Assembly (NCBI RefSeq): GCF_035688975.1
Contig: NZ_DASSMH010000051.1
Span: forward strand, 1-64,000
DNA from: CALMNV01 sp035688975
Lineage (GTDB): Bacteria; Actinomycetota; Actinomycetes; Actinomycetales; Dermatophilaceae
Length of the DNA stretch: 64,000 nucleotides
Direction: 5' to 3'
Made by a program: the position numbers and the translations under genes. The notes beneath the pieces are model-generated. The model was not told where the DNA came from. It saw only the letters and a list, made by a program, of their open reading frames with translations, and did no database searches. This document shows positions 1 through 10,677 of this stretch, in pieces; the stretch's first letter is position 1, and every line of letters starts with the position of its first letter.

Positions 1-21
1 GCGCCGGCCGGGCCACGCCGT

Positions 22-112
22 GGTCGAGTGGCCAGTTGTGCGCGGTGGCGACGTACGGAAGTGGCCACTCGACGTACGGAAGTGGCCACTCGACGGTAAG
101 GAAGTGGCCAGG
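22..112. repeat. Short interspersed repeats with a TGGCCA core
   Basis: One unit reading GTCGAGTGGCCAGTTGTGC is followed by two perfect 21-bp tandem copies in inverse orientation (50-70 and 71-91, each containing GGAAGTGGCCACTC) and a diverged third copy (92-112). The same core is arrayed at 25734-26000. The stretch 1-261 holds no supported gene. Confidence 0.85.
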
Positions 113-220
113 TCTGCCCCCGATTTCCGCGATTCCGGCACCGAGCGCGGGCTGCGTCGGTAGCGTTCCCTCATCTCCATCAGGGAGCTCGTCCGCGGCG
201 ACGGCCGCCGGGCGACCGGT

Positions 221-247
221 GTCCGGCCGCGGAGGGGGCGGCCGGAC
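221..247 (-). terminator. Rho-independent-like hairpin after the radical SAM gene
   Basis: A 10-bp perfect inverted repeat (GTCCGGCCGC / GCGGCCGGAC) with a 7-nt loop lies 15 bp beyond the stop codon of the leftward radical SAM gene. There is no U-tract, as is usual in high-G+C actinobacteria. Confidence 0.6.
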
Positions 248-261
248 ATCCCCTTGTCGTT

Positions 262-2262
<2,001 letters not shown>

Positions 2263-2268
2263 CCGCCC

Positions 2269-2274
2269 ATGGTA
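2269..2274 (-). promoter_or_regulatory. -10-like hexamer of the radical SAM gene
   Basis: TACCAT on the minus strand, 6 nt before the ATG at 2262, with no Shine-Dalgarno in between; consistent with transcription starting at the start codon. Confidence 0.45.
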
Positions 2275-2323
2275 CGGGGCGCCGCCCCGGGCCTCCGACC
2301 CGGCGGACGGCCGACGGCCTCGC

Positions 2324-2857
2324 TCAGATCGCGAAGCCGATGTGCGCGAGCGCCTGCCGCACGAGCACCCCGTGGCCCGGGGTCATCTCCCCGGAGGCGG
2401 CGATCTGGGCGGCCTCGGCGGGCGTGACCCACGACAGGTCGAGGGCGTCCTGCTGCGGCCGGCAGTCCCCCATGACCGGCACGACGTAGGCGAGGGACAC
2501 CGCGTGCTGGCGGGGGTCGTGGAAGGGTGTCACGCCCGGTGTGGGGAAGAACTCGGCGATGGTGAACGGCTGCGGGGCCAGGGGCAGGCGGGGCAGGGCC
2601 ACGGGACCGAGGTCGTTCTCGACGTGCCGGGCCAGGGCGTCGCGGATCTTCTCGTGGTAGAGCACCCGCCCGCCGACCACCTCGTGCCCGATGGCGCCGT
2701 CGTCGTTGGCCCGCAGCAGCAGCCCGAGGTGGGTGACCGACCCGCGGTCGTCGACGCGCACGGGGACGGCGCTCACGTAGAGGATCGGCAGCCGGTCCCG
2801 GGCGCTGTCCAGGTCCTCGCGGCTCAGCCACGCACCGGCGGTCTCCGTCTCGCTCAT
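2324..2857 (-). CDS. NUDIX-like hydrolase, DUF4916 family
   Basis: The 177-residue protein resembles the actinobacterial DUF4916/NUDIX-fold proteins: a beta-rich start (LPILYVSAVPVRVDD), a mid segment with PTPGVTPFHDPRQHAVSLAY, and a C-terminal helix after a SWVTPAEAA segment typical of NUDIX proteins. A canonical NUDIX box (GX5EX7REUXEEXGU) is not evident, so catalytic activity is uncertain. It lies 61 bp upstream of the radical SAM gene on the same strand and may be co-transcribed. A CAGGAT hexamer lies 6 nt before the ATG. A 10-bp tandem repeat (GTCAAACGAC twice, about 2869-2888) separates it from the FAD oxidase gene. Confidence 0.75.
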   Translation of the reverse strand: MSETETAGAWLSREDLDSARDRLPILYVSAVPVRVDDRGSVTHLGLLLRANDDGAIGHEVVGGRVLYHEKIRDALARHVENDLGPVALPRLPLAPQPFTIAEFFPTPGVTPFHDPRQHAVSLAYVVPVMGDCRPQQDALDLSWVTPAEAAQIAASGEMTPGHGVLVRQALAHIGFAI

Positions 2858-2910
2858 GGCCTCATCCTGTCAAACGACGTCAAACGACTCGGCCGGGCGC
2901 CGCGGCGCGG

Positions 2911-4269
2911 TCAGGGCCCGAAGACCTTCCCGGGGTTCATGATGCCCTGCGGGTCGAAGAGCGCCTTCACCCGGCGCTGGCGCCGCACCTCCGCCGCGCC
3001 GAGCTCGCGCTCGAGCCACGGCGCCTTGAGCGTGCCCACGCCGTGCTCTCCCGTGATCGTGCCGCCGAGCGAGAGGCCGATGCCGACCAGCTCCCCGAAG
3101 GCGGCCTCGGCGCGGTGCAGGCTGTCGGGGTCCCCGGCGGTGAAGAAGAAGGACGGGTGCAGGTTGCCGTCGCCGCCGTGCCCGCTGAGCAGGATCTCGA
3201 CCCCGGTCCGCGACGAGACCTCCTGCCCCGCGCGGATGAAGTCGGCGAGGCGGCCGACGGGCACGCAGATGTCCTCGGCCAGCCGGGGCCCCTTGCGCTC
3301 GAAGGCCGGGTAGAGCGCGCGTCGCCCGGCCATCAGGGCCTCGGCCTCCTGCTCGTCGTCGGCGGCCGCCACCTCGGAGGCGCCCGCGGCCGTGAGGAGC
3401 CCGGCGAAGCGGGCGACGTCCTCGTCGGCGTGGCCCGGGCGGTCGGACTGCACGAGGAGCACGGCCTCGCAGTCCCTCGGGAAGCCGAAGTCGGCGAGGT
3501 CCTGCAGGGCCGCGACGGTCGCCCGGTCGAGGATCTCGAGCAGCGAGGGCCGGTGCGGGTCCCGGCGCAGCGCGACGATGCCGGCGACCGCGGCGTCGAG
3601 CGAGTCGAAGGTGGCGAGGGCGGTGAGCGACGGGTCGGGGGCGGGCAGCAGCCGCACCATGACCTCCGTGACGACCCCGAGCGTGCCCTCCGACCCCACG
3701 ACGAGCCCGGTGAGGTCGTAGCCCGCCACCCCCTTGGCGGTCCGGTGACCGGTGCGCATCACCTCGCCGCCCGGCAGGACGACCTGCAGCGCCTTGACGT
3801 AGTCGGCCGTGACGCCGTACTTGATGGAGCACAGGCCGCCGGCGTTGGTGGCGACGTTGCCGCCGACCGTGCACGTCGCGGACGACGCCGGGTCGGGCGG
3901 GTAGAAGAGGCCGGCCCGGGCTGCCTCCTGCTTGAGGTCCGCGGTGACCACGCCCGGGCCGACGACGGCATGCCCCTCCACGACGTCGATGTCCCGGATG
4001 CCGTCGATGCCTTCGACGTTGAGCACGATGGCGCCCTCGGAGGCCGTCGCGCCACCCGCGAGCGACGTGCGCGCGCCCTGGGGCACGACGGGGGTGCCGG
4101 TCGCCGACGCGTGCTCGAGGACGGCGACGACGTCGGAGAGGTCGCGGGCACGCACCACGGTGAAGGACTCCGGCGCGGTCGAGCGCATGGAGGCGTCCAC
4201 GGCATACGACGCGGCCACGTCGCGGTCGAGGACGACGCGGGCCGCCACCGCCGACGGGAGGGAGGTCAC
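2911..4269 (-). CDS. GlcD-type FAD-linked oxidase (D-lactate/glycolate dehydrogenase-like)
   Basis: The 452-residue protein has the PCMH/VAO-type FAD domain (residues about 40-210, with PQGARTSLAGG and TVGGNVATNAGG contacting FAD). It is followed by a FAD-oxidase C-terminal domain with the metal/substrate histidines in GHGGDGNLHPS and EHGVG. It should oxidise a 2-hydroxy acid such as D-lactate or glycolate to the 2-oxo acid. The substrate cannot be fixed from sequence. The lutABC operon and mctP in the same window point to lactate as one option. The start is GTG 4269, with a TAGCCT hexamer 6 nt upstream that overlaps the divergent ileS promoter. Confidence 0.88.
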   Translation of the reverse strand: MTSLPSAVAARVVLDRDVAASYAVDASMRSTAPESFTVVRARDLSDVVAVLEHASATGTPVVPQGARTSLAGGATASEGAIVLNVEGIDGIRDIDVVEGHAVVGPGVVTADLKQEAARAGLFYPPDPASSATCTVGGNVATNAGGLCSIKYGVTADYVKALQVVLPGGEVMRTGHRTAKGVAGYDLTGLVVGSEGTLGVVTEVMVRLLPAPDPSLTALATFDSLDAAVAGIVALRRDPHRPSLLEILDRATVAALQDLADFGFPRDCEAVLLVQSDRPGHADEDVARFAGLLTAAGASEVAAADDEQEAEALMAGRRALYPAFERKGPRLAEDICVPVGRLADFIRAGQEVSSRTGVEILLSGHGGDGNLHPSFFFTAGDPDSLHRAEAAFGELVGIGLSLGGTITGEHGVGTLKAPWLERELGAAEVRRQRRVKALFDPQGIMNPGKVFGP

Positions 4270-4275
4270 GCTGAC

Positions 4276-4284
4276 AGGCTAGAC
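4276..4284. promoter_or_regulatory. Overlapping divergent -10 elements (FAD oxidase / ileS T-box)
   Basis: On the minus strand TAGCCT (4281-4276) lies 6 nt before the oxidase GTG. On the plus strand TAGACT (4279-4284) would start transcription just before the T-box. The two hexamers share three bases, so the two polymerases should compete. Confidence 0.45.
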
Positions 4285-4299
4285 TTGCCGGCACCGGCG

Positions 4300-4500
4300 T
4301 TCGAGCCGTCATCAGCGGCGAGCCTCCGGAAGAACGGGCCCACCCCCCGGGGTGGTCCTCAGTAGAACCGGACGGGTGGGCCCGTCACAGCCTGGACAAG
4401 AGCGGTCGTATGCCGCCCACGCCGACTGCGTGGGCCCGTGCGGCAATCGGGGTGGTACCGCGGCGGAGACGTCGTCCTCGTGACCGGACGAGACGCGACG
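4300..4500 (+). ncRNA. T-box leader of ileS (ultrashort, translational type)
   Basis: The hallmark T-box sequence GGGTGGTACCGCGG is present at 4450-4463; its bulge pairs with the NCCA end of uncharged tRNA. Upstream, GCCG-TCATCAG-CGGC (4305-4319) can form a very short Stem I whose loop shows the isoleucine codon AUC (4311-4313). This is as expected for the ultrashort actinobacterial ileS T-boxes, which lack everything above the specifier loop. An 11-bp helix (ACGGGCCCACC with its complement) follows. No U-run terminator is present, and the 3' part runs into the ribosome-binding region before ATG 4517, so control is probably at translation initiation. The exact Stem I assignment is inference. 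Confidence 0.9.
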
Positions 4501-4516
4501 AGCAGGAGACCACGCC

Positions 4517-7500
4517 ATGACCTACCCGAAGGTCACCACCGACGCCGAGCCGGCCGCGCCCGCCCCGGCCGGGGTCCCGTCGAACCCGCGCTTTCCGCAG
4601 ATCGAGGAGCGCGTGCTGCGCTACTGGGCCCAGGACGGCACGTTCCTCGCGTCGGTGGAGCACCGGGACCCGGGGGCGGACGGCTCGAACGAGTTCGTCT
4701 TCTACGACGGGCCGCCCTTCGCCAACGGCCTGCCGCACTACGGCCACCTGCTCACCGGCTACGTCAAGGACATCGTCCCGCGCTACCAGACCATGCGCGG
4801 CAGGCGGGTGGAGCGCCGGTTCGGCTGGGACACGCACGGGCTGCCGGCCGAGCTCGAGGCGCAGCGCCAGCTCGGCCTCAAGACGAAGCAGGACATCCTC
4901 GACCTCGGCATCGACCGGTTCAACGACGCATGCCGCAGCTCGGTGCTGCGCTACACCGGCGAGTGGCGCGAGTACGTCACCCGCCAGGCCCGCTGGGTCG
5001 ACTTCGACAACGACTACCGGACGCTCAACCCCTCCTACATGGAGTCGGTCATCTGGGCGTTCAAGACCCTCTACGACAAGGGCCTCGTCTACGAGGGCTT
5101 CCGCGTGCTGCCCTACTGCTGGAACGACCAGACGCCCCTGTCCAACCACGAGCTGCGCATGGACGACGACGTCTACAAGATGCGCCAGGACCCGGCGGTG
5201 ACGATCGGCTACCGCCTCGAGTCCGGCGAGGTCGCCCTCGTCTGGACCACCACCCCGTGGACCGTGCCGTCCAACCTGGCGATGGCCGTCCACCCGGACG
5301 TCGACTACGTCGTCGTGGAGTCCGACGTCACCGGACGCGCGGAGCGCTACGTCCTCGCCGAGGCCCGGCTCGCGGCATACGCCCGGGAGCTGGGGGAGGA
5401 CGCCCCGCAGCGGATCCTCCAGCGGCTCAAGGGAAGTGAGCTCATCGGCCGGCGCTACACCCCACCCTTCGACTACTTCGCCGGCCACCCCGGCGCCCAC
5501 CGGGTGCTCGCAGCCGACTACGTCACGACCGAGGACGGCACGGGCATCGTCCACATCGCGCCGGCCTTCGGTGAGGAGGACAAGCTCCTCACCGACGCCC
5601 ACGACATCGTCCCCGTCGTGCCCGTCGGCGCGGACGGCGCCTTCACCTTCCCGGTGCGCGACTACGAGGGCATGCACGTCTTCGACGCCAACGCCCACAT
5701 CGTCGACCACCTGCGGGCCCGGACCCGGCACGACGCCGGCCGGGGCGCGGAGGGCGAGGACCTCGGCTCGACGACCGCGGGCACGGTCCTGCTGCGCCGC
5801 GAGACCTACGACCACAGCTACCCGCACTGCTGGCGGTGCCGCGAGCCGCTGATCTACATGGCCGTGTCGAGCTGGTTCGTCGAGGTGACGAAGCTCAAGG
5901 AGCGGATGCTCGAGCTCAACCAGCAGATCTCGTGGACGCCCGCGCACATCAAGGACGGCCAGTTCGGCAAGTGGCTCGCCAACGCGCGTGACTGGTCGAT
6001 CTCGCGAAACCGCTTCTGGGGCAGTCCGATCCCGGTATGGAAGTCGGACGACCCCGAATACCCGCGGATCGACGTCTACGGCTCGTTCGCCGAGCTCGAG
6101 CGCGACTTCGGGGTGACGGTGACGGACCTGCACCGGCCGAGCATCGACGCGCTCACGAGGCCCAACCCGGACGACCCCACGGGCCGGTCGACGATGCGTC
6201 GCGTCGAGGACGTCCTCGACGTGTGGTTCGACTCGGGGTCGATGAGCTTCGCCCAGGTGCACTACCCCTTCGAGAATGCCGACTGGTTCGAGCACCACTT
6301 CCCGGGCGACTTCATCGTCGAGTACATCGGGCAGACGCGCGGCTGGTTCTACACGCTGCACGTCCTCGCGGCGGCGCTCTTCGACCGGCCAGCGTTCCGC
6401 TCGTGCATCAGCCACGGCATCGTGCTCGGCTCCGACGGGCAGAAGATGAGCAAGTCGCTGCGCAACTACCCCGACGTCTCCGAGGTCTTCGACCGCGACG
6501 GCGCCGACGCCATGCGGTGGTTCCTCATGAGCAGCCCCATCCTGCGAGGCGGCAACCTCGTGGTGACCGAGCAGGGCATCCGCGACGGCGTGCGCCAGGT
6601 CATGATCCCGCTGTGGAACGCCTGGTCCTTCTTCGCCCTCTACGCCAACGCCGCCCGGGGTGGGCAGGGCTACGAGGCGCACCGGTCGACCGACTCGGCC
6701 GACGTCCTCGACCGCTACCTGCTCGCCAAGCTGCGCGAGTTCGTCGGGGACATGCAGGCCCAGCTCGACGCCTACGAGATCGCCTCGGCGTGCGACACCA
6801 TGCGCGCCTTCCTCGACGTGCTGACGAACTGGTACATCCGTCGCTCCCGCGACCGGTTCTGGGGGGGTGAGTCGCGGGAGTCGCTCGCGGCGTTCGACAC
6901 GCTGTGGACCGCGCTCGAGACGGTGACCCGCGCCATCGCCCCCCTCCTGCCCCTGACGACCGAGGAGATCTGGCGCGGCCTCACGGGGGAGCGGTCCGTG
7001 CACCTGACCGACTACCCCCTCGCCGAGGAGCTGCCCGCCGACCACGGCCTCGTCGTCGCGATGGACCGGGCCCGGGACGTGTGCGGGGCGGGGTCGAGCC
7101 TGCGCAAGGCCAGGTCGCTGCGCGCCCGGCTGCCGCTCGCGGGCCTCACCGTCGTCGTGCCGGAGCCGCAGGCCCTCGAGCCGTTCCGGTCGGTCATCCG
7201 GGACGAGCTCAACGTCAAGGAGCTGACGCTCGTCGACCTCGCCACGGCGAGCGAGGCCGACTTCGGCATCAGCCGGCGCCTCACCGTCAACGCCCGCGCC
7301 GCCGGCCCGCGCCTCGGCCGGGACGTGCAGACGGCCATCAAGGGCAGCAAGTCGGGGGACTGGTCCGTGGCGCCTGACGGGGTCGTGACCGCGGGCGGCC
7401 TCACCCTCGTCGAGGGCGAGTACACCCTCGACACCGTCGTCTCCGGCGACGCGCCGGGAGCAGGGGCGACCGCCATGCTGCCCGGAGGCGGCTTCGTGGT

Positions 7501-7801
7501 GCTCGACACGACGGTGACGCCCGAGCTCGCCCGCGAGGGCGTGGCCCGCGACCTCGTCCGTGCGGTGCAGCAGGCCCGTCGCGACGCCGGCCTGCACGTC
7601 TCCGACCGGATCAGCCTCACCATCGTCGGCGCGCCCGAGGTCTTCGACGCCACGGTGACGCATCGCGACCTCATCGTCGACGAGACCCTCGCCGTCCAGT
7701 TCGCCTCGGCCGGACCGGACCATCCGCTGCCGGACGGGGTGGGCACGCCCGTCGTCGTCGGCGACGGGCTCGACGCGCGCATCGTGGTGCGCAGGCAGTG
7801 A
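4517..7801 (+). CDS. ileS: Isoleucyl-tRNA synthetase
   Basis: This class I aminoacyl-tRNA synthetase charges tRNA-Ile. The 1094-residue length and sequence style fit the long, eukaryote-like type of IleRS common in actinobacteria. The HIGH signature appears as HYGH in PPFANGLPHYGH (about residues 65-76), and the KMSKS loop is intact (DGQKMSKS, near residue 641). The CP1 editing domain (WTTTPWTVPSNLA) lies between them, and an anticodon-binding domain and C-terminal region follow. The gene is preceded by a T-box that senses uncharged tRNA-Ile. Its stop overlaps the GTG of the following GNAT gene. Confidence 0.98.
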   Translation: MTYPKVTTDAEPAAPAPAGVPSNPRFPQIEERVLRYWAQDGTFLASVEHRDPGADGSNEFVFYDGPPFANGLPHYGHLLTGYVKDIVPRYQTMRGRRVERRFGWDTHGLPAELEAQRQLGLKTKQDILDLGIDRFNDACRSSVLRYTGEWREYVTRQARWVDFDNDYRTLNPSYMESVIWAFKTLYDKGLVYEGFRVLPYCWNDQTPLSNHELRMDDDVYKMRQDPAVTIGYRLESGEVALVWTTTPWTVPSNLAMAVHPDVDYVVVESDVTGRAERYVLAEARLAAYARELGEDAPQRILQRLKGSELIGRRYTPPFDYFAGHPGAHRVLAADYVTTEDGTGIVHIAPAFGEEDKLLTDAHDIVPVVPVGADGAFTFPVRDYEGMHVFDANAHIVDHLRARTRHDAGRGAEGEDLGSTTAGTVLLRRETYDHSYPHCWRCREPLIYMAVSSWFVEVTKLKERMLELNQQISWTPAHIKDGQFGKWLANARDWSISRNRFWGSPIPVWKSDDPEYPRIDVYGSFAELERDFGVTVTDLHRPSIDALTRPNPDDPTGRSTMRRVEDVLDVWFDSGSMSFAQVHYPFENADWFEHHFPGDFIVEYIGQTRGWFYTLHVLAAALFDRPAFRSCISHGIVLGSDGQKMSKSLRNYPDVSEVFDRDGADAMRWFLMSSPILRGGNLVVTEQGIRDGVRQVMIPLWNAWSFFALYANAARGGQGYEAHRSTDSADVLDRYLLAKLREFVGDMQAQLDAYEIASACDTMRAFLDVLTNWYIRRSRDRFWGGESRESLAAFDTLWTALETVTRAIAPLLPLTTEEIWRGLTGERSVHLTDYPLAEELPADHGLVVAMDRARDVCGAGSSLRKARSLRARLPLAGLTVVVPEPQALEPFRSVIRDELNVKELTLVDLATASEADFGISRRLTVNARAAGPRLGRDVQTAIKGSKSGDWSVAPDGVVTAGGLTLVEGEYTLDTVVSGDAPGAGATAMLPGGGFVVLDTTVTPELAREGVARDLVRAVQQARRDAGLHVSDRISLTIVGAPEVFDATVTHRDLIVDETLAVQFASAGPDHPLPDGVGTPVVVGDGLDARIVVRRQ

Positions 7802-8355
7802 GCGGCGCACGTCCCGATCCCGGGCGCCGCGACCGCGTCGTCGTGAGCGCCGTGGTCGTGCGCACGGCCACCGGCAACGACCTCGATGCCGTGCTCGACA
7901 TCGGCCACCGCACCTGGCGGGCCACGTACGAGCCGATCGCCGGTCCGGACTACGTCGCGATGGGTCTCGCCAAGTGGTGGACCTCCGACGTCGTCATCGA
8001 CTCCATCCGGCTCGGCCGCACCCTCGTGGCCGAGCGCGACGGCGACGTCGTGGGCCTGGCGGCCTACGGGCTGCGCGGCGACGACCTCGTGCTGTGGAAG
8101 CTCTACGTCCCGCCCGAGCACCAGGGCGGCGGGGTGGGCCGCGCCCTGCTGGACGCGGTCCTGCGGCGGGGCGAGGAGCTGGGCCGGGCGCGGGTGGTGC
8201 TGTCGCACCTCGCGGACAACGAGCAGGCCGGCCGGTTCTACGCCCGCAACGGCTTCGTGCGCACCGACGTCGAGTCCGGCGGCTCCGGCGTGCCCGACAG
8301 CGTATGGGTGGCCCGGGACCTCGGCGCCACGCCCCAACCGGAGGAGCAGCCATGA
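7798..8355 (+). CDS. GNAT family N-acetyltransferase
   Basis: The 185-residue protein carries the GNAT acetyl-CoA-binding signature as PPEHQGGGVGRALL in its middle and the usual C-terminal NEQAGRFYARNGF segment. The substrate is unknown. It sits between ileS and folC with 4-bp overlaps at both ends (GTGA at ileS, ATGA at folC), so it is probably translated from the ileS transcript. A second possible start, GTG 7843, would remove 15 residues and places the protein at VVVRTATGNDLDAV, a common GNAT beginning. Confidence 0.88.
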   Translation: MSGARPDPGRRDRVVVSAVVVRTATGNDLDAVLDIGHRTWRATYEPIAGPDYVAMGLAKWWTSDVVIDSIRLGRTLVAERDGDVVGLAAYGLRGDDLVLWKLYVPPEHQGGGVGRALLDAVLRRGEELGRARVVLSHLADNEQAGRFYARNGFVRTDVESGGSGVPDSVWVARDLGATPQPEEQP

Positions 8356-9740
8356 CCGGTCGACCAGACGCAGCCGCCCAGGAGGCCGCCCGCAGCCTCG
8401 AGCTGCGCAAGCGGATGCGTGAGGTCGAGGAGGAGATCCTCGCCCGCGCGCCCGAGAACGACGTCGGTCCCTCGCTCGAGCGGATCGCCGCCGTGATGGA
8501 GCTGGCCGGCGACCCGCAGCGCGCCTACCCCGTCATCCACGTGACGGGCACCAACGGCAAGACGTCGACGAGCCGGATGATCGACGCCATCCTCGGCGAG
8601 GCCGGCCTGGCGACGGGGCGGTTCACCTCACCGCACCTGCACGACGTCAGGGAGCGGATCACGCTGGCCGGCAAGCCGATCCCGCGCGAGAAGTTCCTCG
8701 CGGCCTACGCCGACGTGGCCCCTCTCATCGACATCGTCGACGCGCGGTCGCTCGAGTCGGGCGGCCGGCGGATGAACTTCTTCGAGGTGCTCGTCGCGGT
8801 CGCGTATGCCGCGTTCGCCGACGCGCCCGTCGACGTGGCCGTCGTCGAGGTGGGCCTCGGCGGCACCTGGGACGCCACCAACGTCGCGGACGGGCAGGTG
8901 GCCGTGGTGACCCCGGTCGACCTCGACCACACGCACCTGCTCGGCGACGACGTGGAGGCGATCGCCCGCGAGAAGAGCGGCATCGTCAAGGCGGACGCGG
9001 CCGTCGTGGCGGGGGAGCAGCCCGAGGAGGTCGTCGCGGTGCTCCGCGAGCGCGCCGAGGAGGTGGGGGCCTCCCTCGCCGTCCAAGGGCGCGACTACGG
9101 CGTCCTCTCCCGGGAGGTCGCCCTGGGCGGGCAGGTCGTCTCGGTCAGGGGGCTGGCCGGGGAGTACCGCGACCTCCTGCTGCCCCTCCACGGCGCGCAC
9201 CAGGCCGCCAACCTCGCCACGGCCGTGGCCGCGACCGAGGCCTTCCTCGGCGGTGGCAGCCAGGCGCTCGACGGCGACGTGCTCGCCGCCGCGTGCGCGG
9301 CGATGACCTCCCCGGGCCGTCTGGAGGTCGTCCGGCGCTCGCCGACCGTCCTCGTCGACGCCGCCCACAACCCGCACGGGGCCCGCTCCCTCGTGGCGGC
9401 CCTCGCAGAGGCGTTCACCTTCACCCGGCTCGTCGGCCTCGTGGGCATCGTCGCCGACAAGGACGCGGCCACCATCCTCGAGGTGCTCGAGCCGGCCCTC
9501 GACCACGTCGTCGTGACCCGCAGCTCGTCGCCTCGGGCACTTGCGCCGGAGCGGCTCGGGGAGCTGGCCACGGAGGTCTTCGGCGAGGGGCGGGTCACGG
9601 TCGTGCCCAACCTGCCGGACGCCCTCGAGCAGGCCGTCACCCTCGCCGAGGAGGAGGGCCTGGGAGGCGGGGTGGTGGCGACGGGATCGGTCATCACCGC
9701 CGGAGAGGTGCGGATGCTCCTCGGGCGGACCGACACGTGA
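8352..9740 (+). CDS. folC: Bifunctional folylpolyglutamate/dihydrofolate synthase
   Basis: FolC adds glutamate to dihydropteroate and to folates in the cytoplasm using ATP. The 462-residue protein has the Mur-ligase-type P-loop VTGTNGKTSTS (about residues 62-72), the FTSPHLHDVRERI segment typical of FolC, and the C-terminal DAAHNPHG motif. ATG 8352 overlaps the GNAT stop by 4 bp, which fixes the start. Folate function links it to thyA and folA further along the window. Confidence 0.96.
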   Translation: MTGRPDAAAQEAARSLELRKRMREVEEEILARAPENDVGPSLERIAAVMELAGDPQRAYPVIHVTGTNGKTSTSRMIDAILGEAGLATGRFTSPHLHDVRERITLAGKPIPREKFLAAYADVAPLIDIVDARSLESGGRRMNFFEVLVAVAYAAFADAPVDVAVVEVGLGGTWDATNVADGQVAVVTPVDLDHTHLLGDDVEAIAREKSGIVKADAAVVAGEQPEEVVAVLRERAEEVGASLAVQGRDYGVLSREVALGGQVVSVRGLAGEYRDLLLPLHGAHQAANLATAVAATEAFLGGGSQALDGDVLAAACAAMTSPGRLEVVRRSPTVLVDAAHNPHGARSLVAALAEAFTFTRLVGLVGIVADKDAATILEVLEPALDHVVVTRSSSPRALAPERLGELATEVFGEGRVTVVPNLPDALEQAVTLAEEEGLGGGVVATGSVITAGEVRMLLGRTDT

Positions 9741-9763
9741 CCCGGCCCGTCGCCGGGGGCCCG

Positions 9764-9769
9764 TAGGCT
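9764..9769 (+). promoter_or_regulatory. -10-like hexamer before the L12-like two-repeat protein gene
   Basis: TAGGCT lies 7 nt before the ATG at 9777, with no Shine-Dalgarno; leaderless transcription is likely. Confidence 0.4.
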
Positions 9770-9776
9770 GGCCCGT

Positions 9777-10223
9777 ATGCCGTTCCCGGTCAAGCTCCTG
9801 GTGGTCCTGCTCATCATGGCGACCGTCGTCGTGCTCTACGGCCGCCTCGTCGGCCGGCGGGACCCGGAGGCGCGCCACCCGGGGCTCACCGAGGCGGTCC
9901 GCGGGCGGATCAGCCGCGAGATCAGCAGCGGCCGCACCGTCAACGCGATCAAGCTCTACCGCGAGGCGACCGGGGCGCCGCTGCTCGACGCGAAGCGGGC
10001 CGTGAGCTCGTGGTTCGTCCCGGGGCGCGGGCCGGGGGTCAAGGACGCCGCCGCATCGTGGACGCAGGGGCGGCTCACCGACGAGGCGCGGCTGCGGATC
10101 AGCACGCTCGTCGAGGCCGGCCGCACGGACGAGGCGCGCAGCCTCTACGCCGAGGCGACGGGGGCGAGCGACACCGAGGCGCGCGCCATCATCCGGTCGT
10201 GGGACACGACCCAGAGCTACTGA
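9777..10223 (+). CDS. Membrane-anchored protein with two L7/L12-like repeats
   Basis: I do not recognise a named family. Residues 1-22 form one membrane helix (LLVVLLIMATVVVLYG). Two similar halves follow, each a short helix-turn-helix unit: SGRTVNAIKLYREATGA and AGRTDEARSLYAEATGA, each followed by a D-A/T-(K/E)-A-R segment and SW. The pattern of GR, A-I-K/A-R, LYREATG resembles the C-terminal domain of ribosomal protein L7/L12, which many actinobacterial hypothetical proteins carry. It stands between folC and the DUF4233 gene. The function is unknown. Confidence 0.75.
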   Translation: MPFPVKLLVVLLIMATVVVLYGRLVGRRDPEARHPGLTEAVRGRISREISSGRTVNAIKLYREATGAPLLDAKRAVSSWFVPGRGPGVKDAAASWTQGRLTDEARLRISTLVEAGRTDEARSLYAEATGASDTEARAIIRSWDTTQSY

Positions 10224-10284
10224 TGCCCCACAACCACCGACCCGCCTCGAGACCAGTGACCAGGCCCATCGGGAAGGGAGGAGC

Positions 10285-10668
10285 ATGAGCGGCCTCACCC
10301 TGCACGGCACGACCGGCAGGTTCACCTGGCGCATGCTCGCCACGGTGCTCGCCGGCCAGTCGGTCATCGTGTTCTTCGGCGCGCTCGTCGGCCGGGCCGT
10401 CGCCGCCACGGGGCCGGACGGCGGACGCTCGACGGCATACCTGCTCGTCGGCACCGGCATCGCGCTCCTCTGCCTCGTCGCCGCGGGACTGCTCCGGGGA
10501 CCCTGGGGCGTGACGCTCGGGTGGCTCGTGCAGGCGCTCACCCTCCTGTCGGCGCTCGTCGTGCCGATGATGCTCGCCGCCGGGGTGATCTTCCTCGCCC
10601 TGTGGGTCGTGAGCCTCGTGCAGGGCGCGCGCGTGGACGCCTCGGAGGAGCAGCGGCGGCACCGATAG
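10285..10668 (+). CDS. DUF4233 integral membrane protein
   Basis: The 127-residue protein is almost entirely hydrophobic, with four predicted membrane helices (about residues 17-37, 50-68, 72-90, 92-112) and a charged C-terminal tail. Family and position (between folC and ndk) match the DUF4233 proteins of actinobacteria. No function is established. A strong ribosome-binding site GGGAGGAG precedes ATG 10285. The stop codon TAG is itself part of the TAGGGT hexamer that probably drives ndk. Confidence 0.88.
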   Translation: MSGLTLHGTTGRFTWRMLATVLAGQSVIVFFGALVGRAVAATGPDGGRSTAYLLVGTGIALLCLVAAGLLRGPWGVTLGWLVQALTLLSALVVPMMLAAGVIFLALWVVSLVQGARVDASEEQRRHR

Positions 10669-10671
10669 GGT
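10666..10671 (+). promoter_or_regulatory. -10-like hexamer of ndk overlapping the DUF4233 stop
   Basis: TAGGGT begins with the stop codon of the preceding gene and ends 6 nt before the GTG of ndk, giving ndk its own likely leaderless start within the operon. Confidence 0.4.
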
Positions 10672-10677
10672 GACCCG

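Noticed and set aside
4385..7810. A 1141-codon open frame on the minus strand opposite ileS
   Set aside because: Its product is a Val/Asp/Arg/His-rich mirror of a high-G+C gene, with no domain logic; the plus-strand ileS has intact synthetase motifs.
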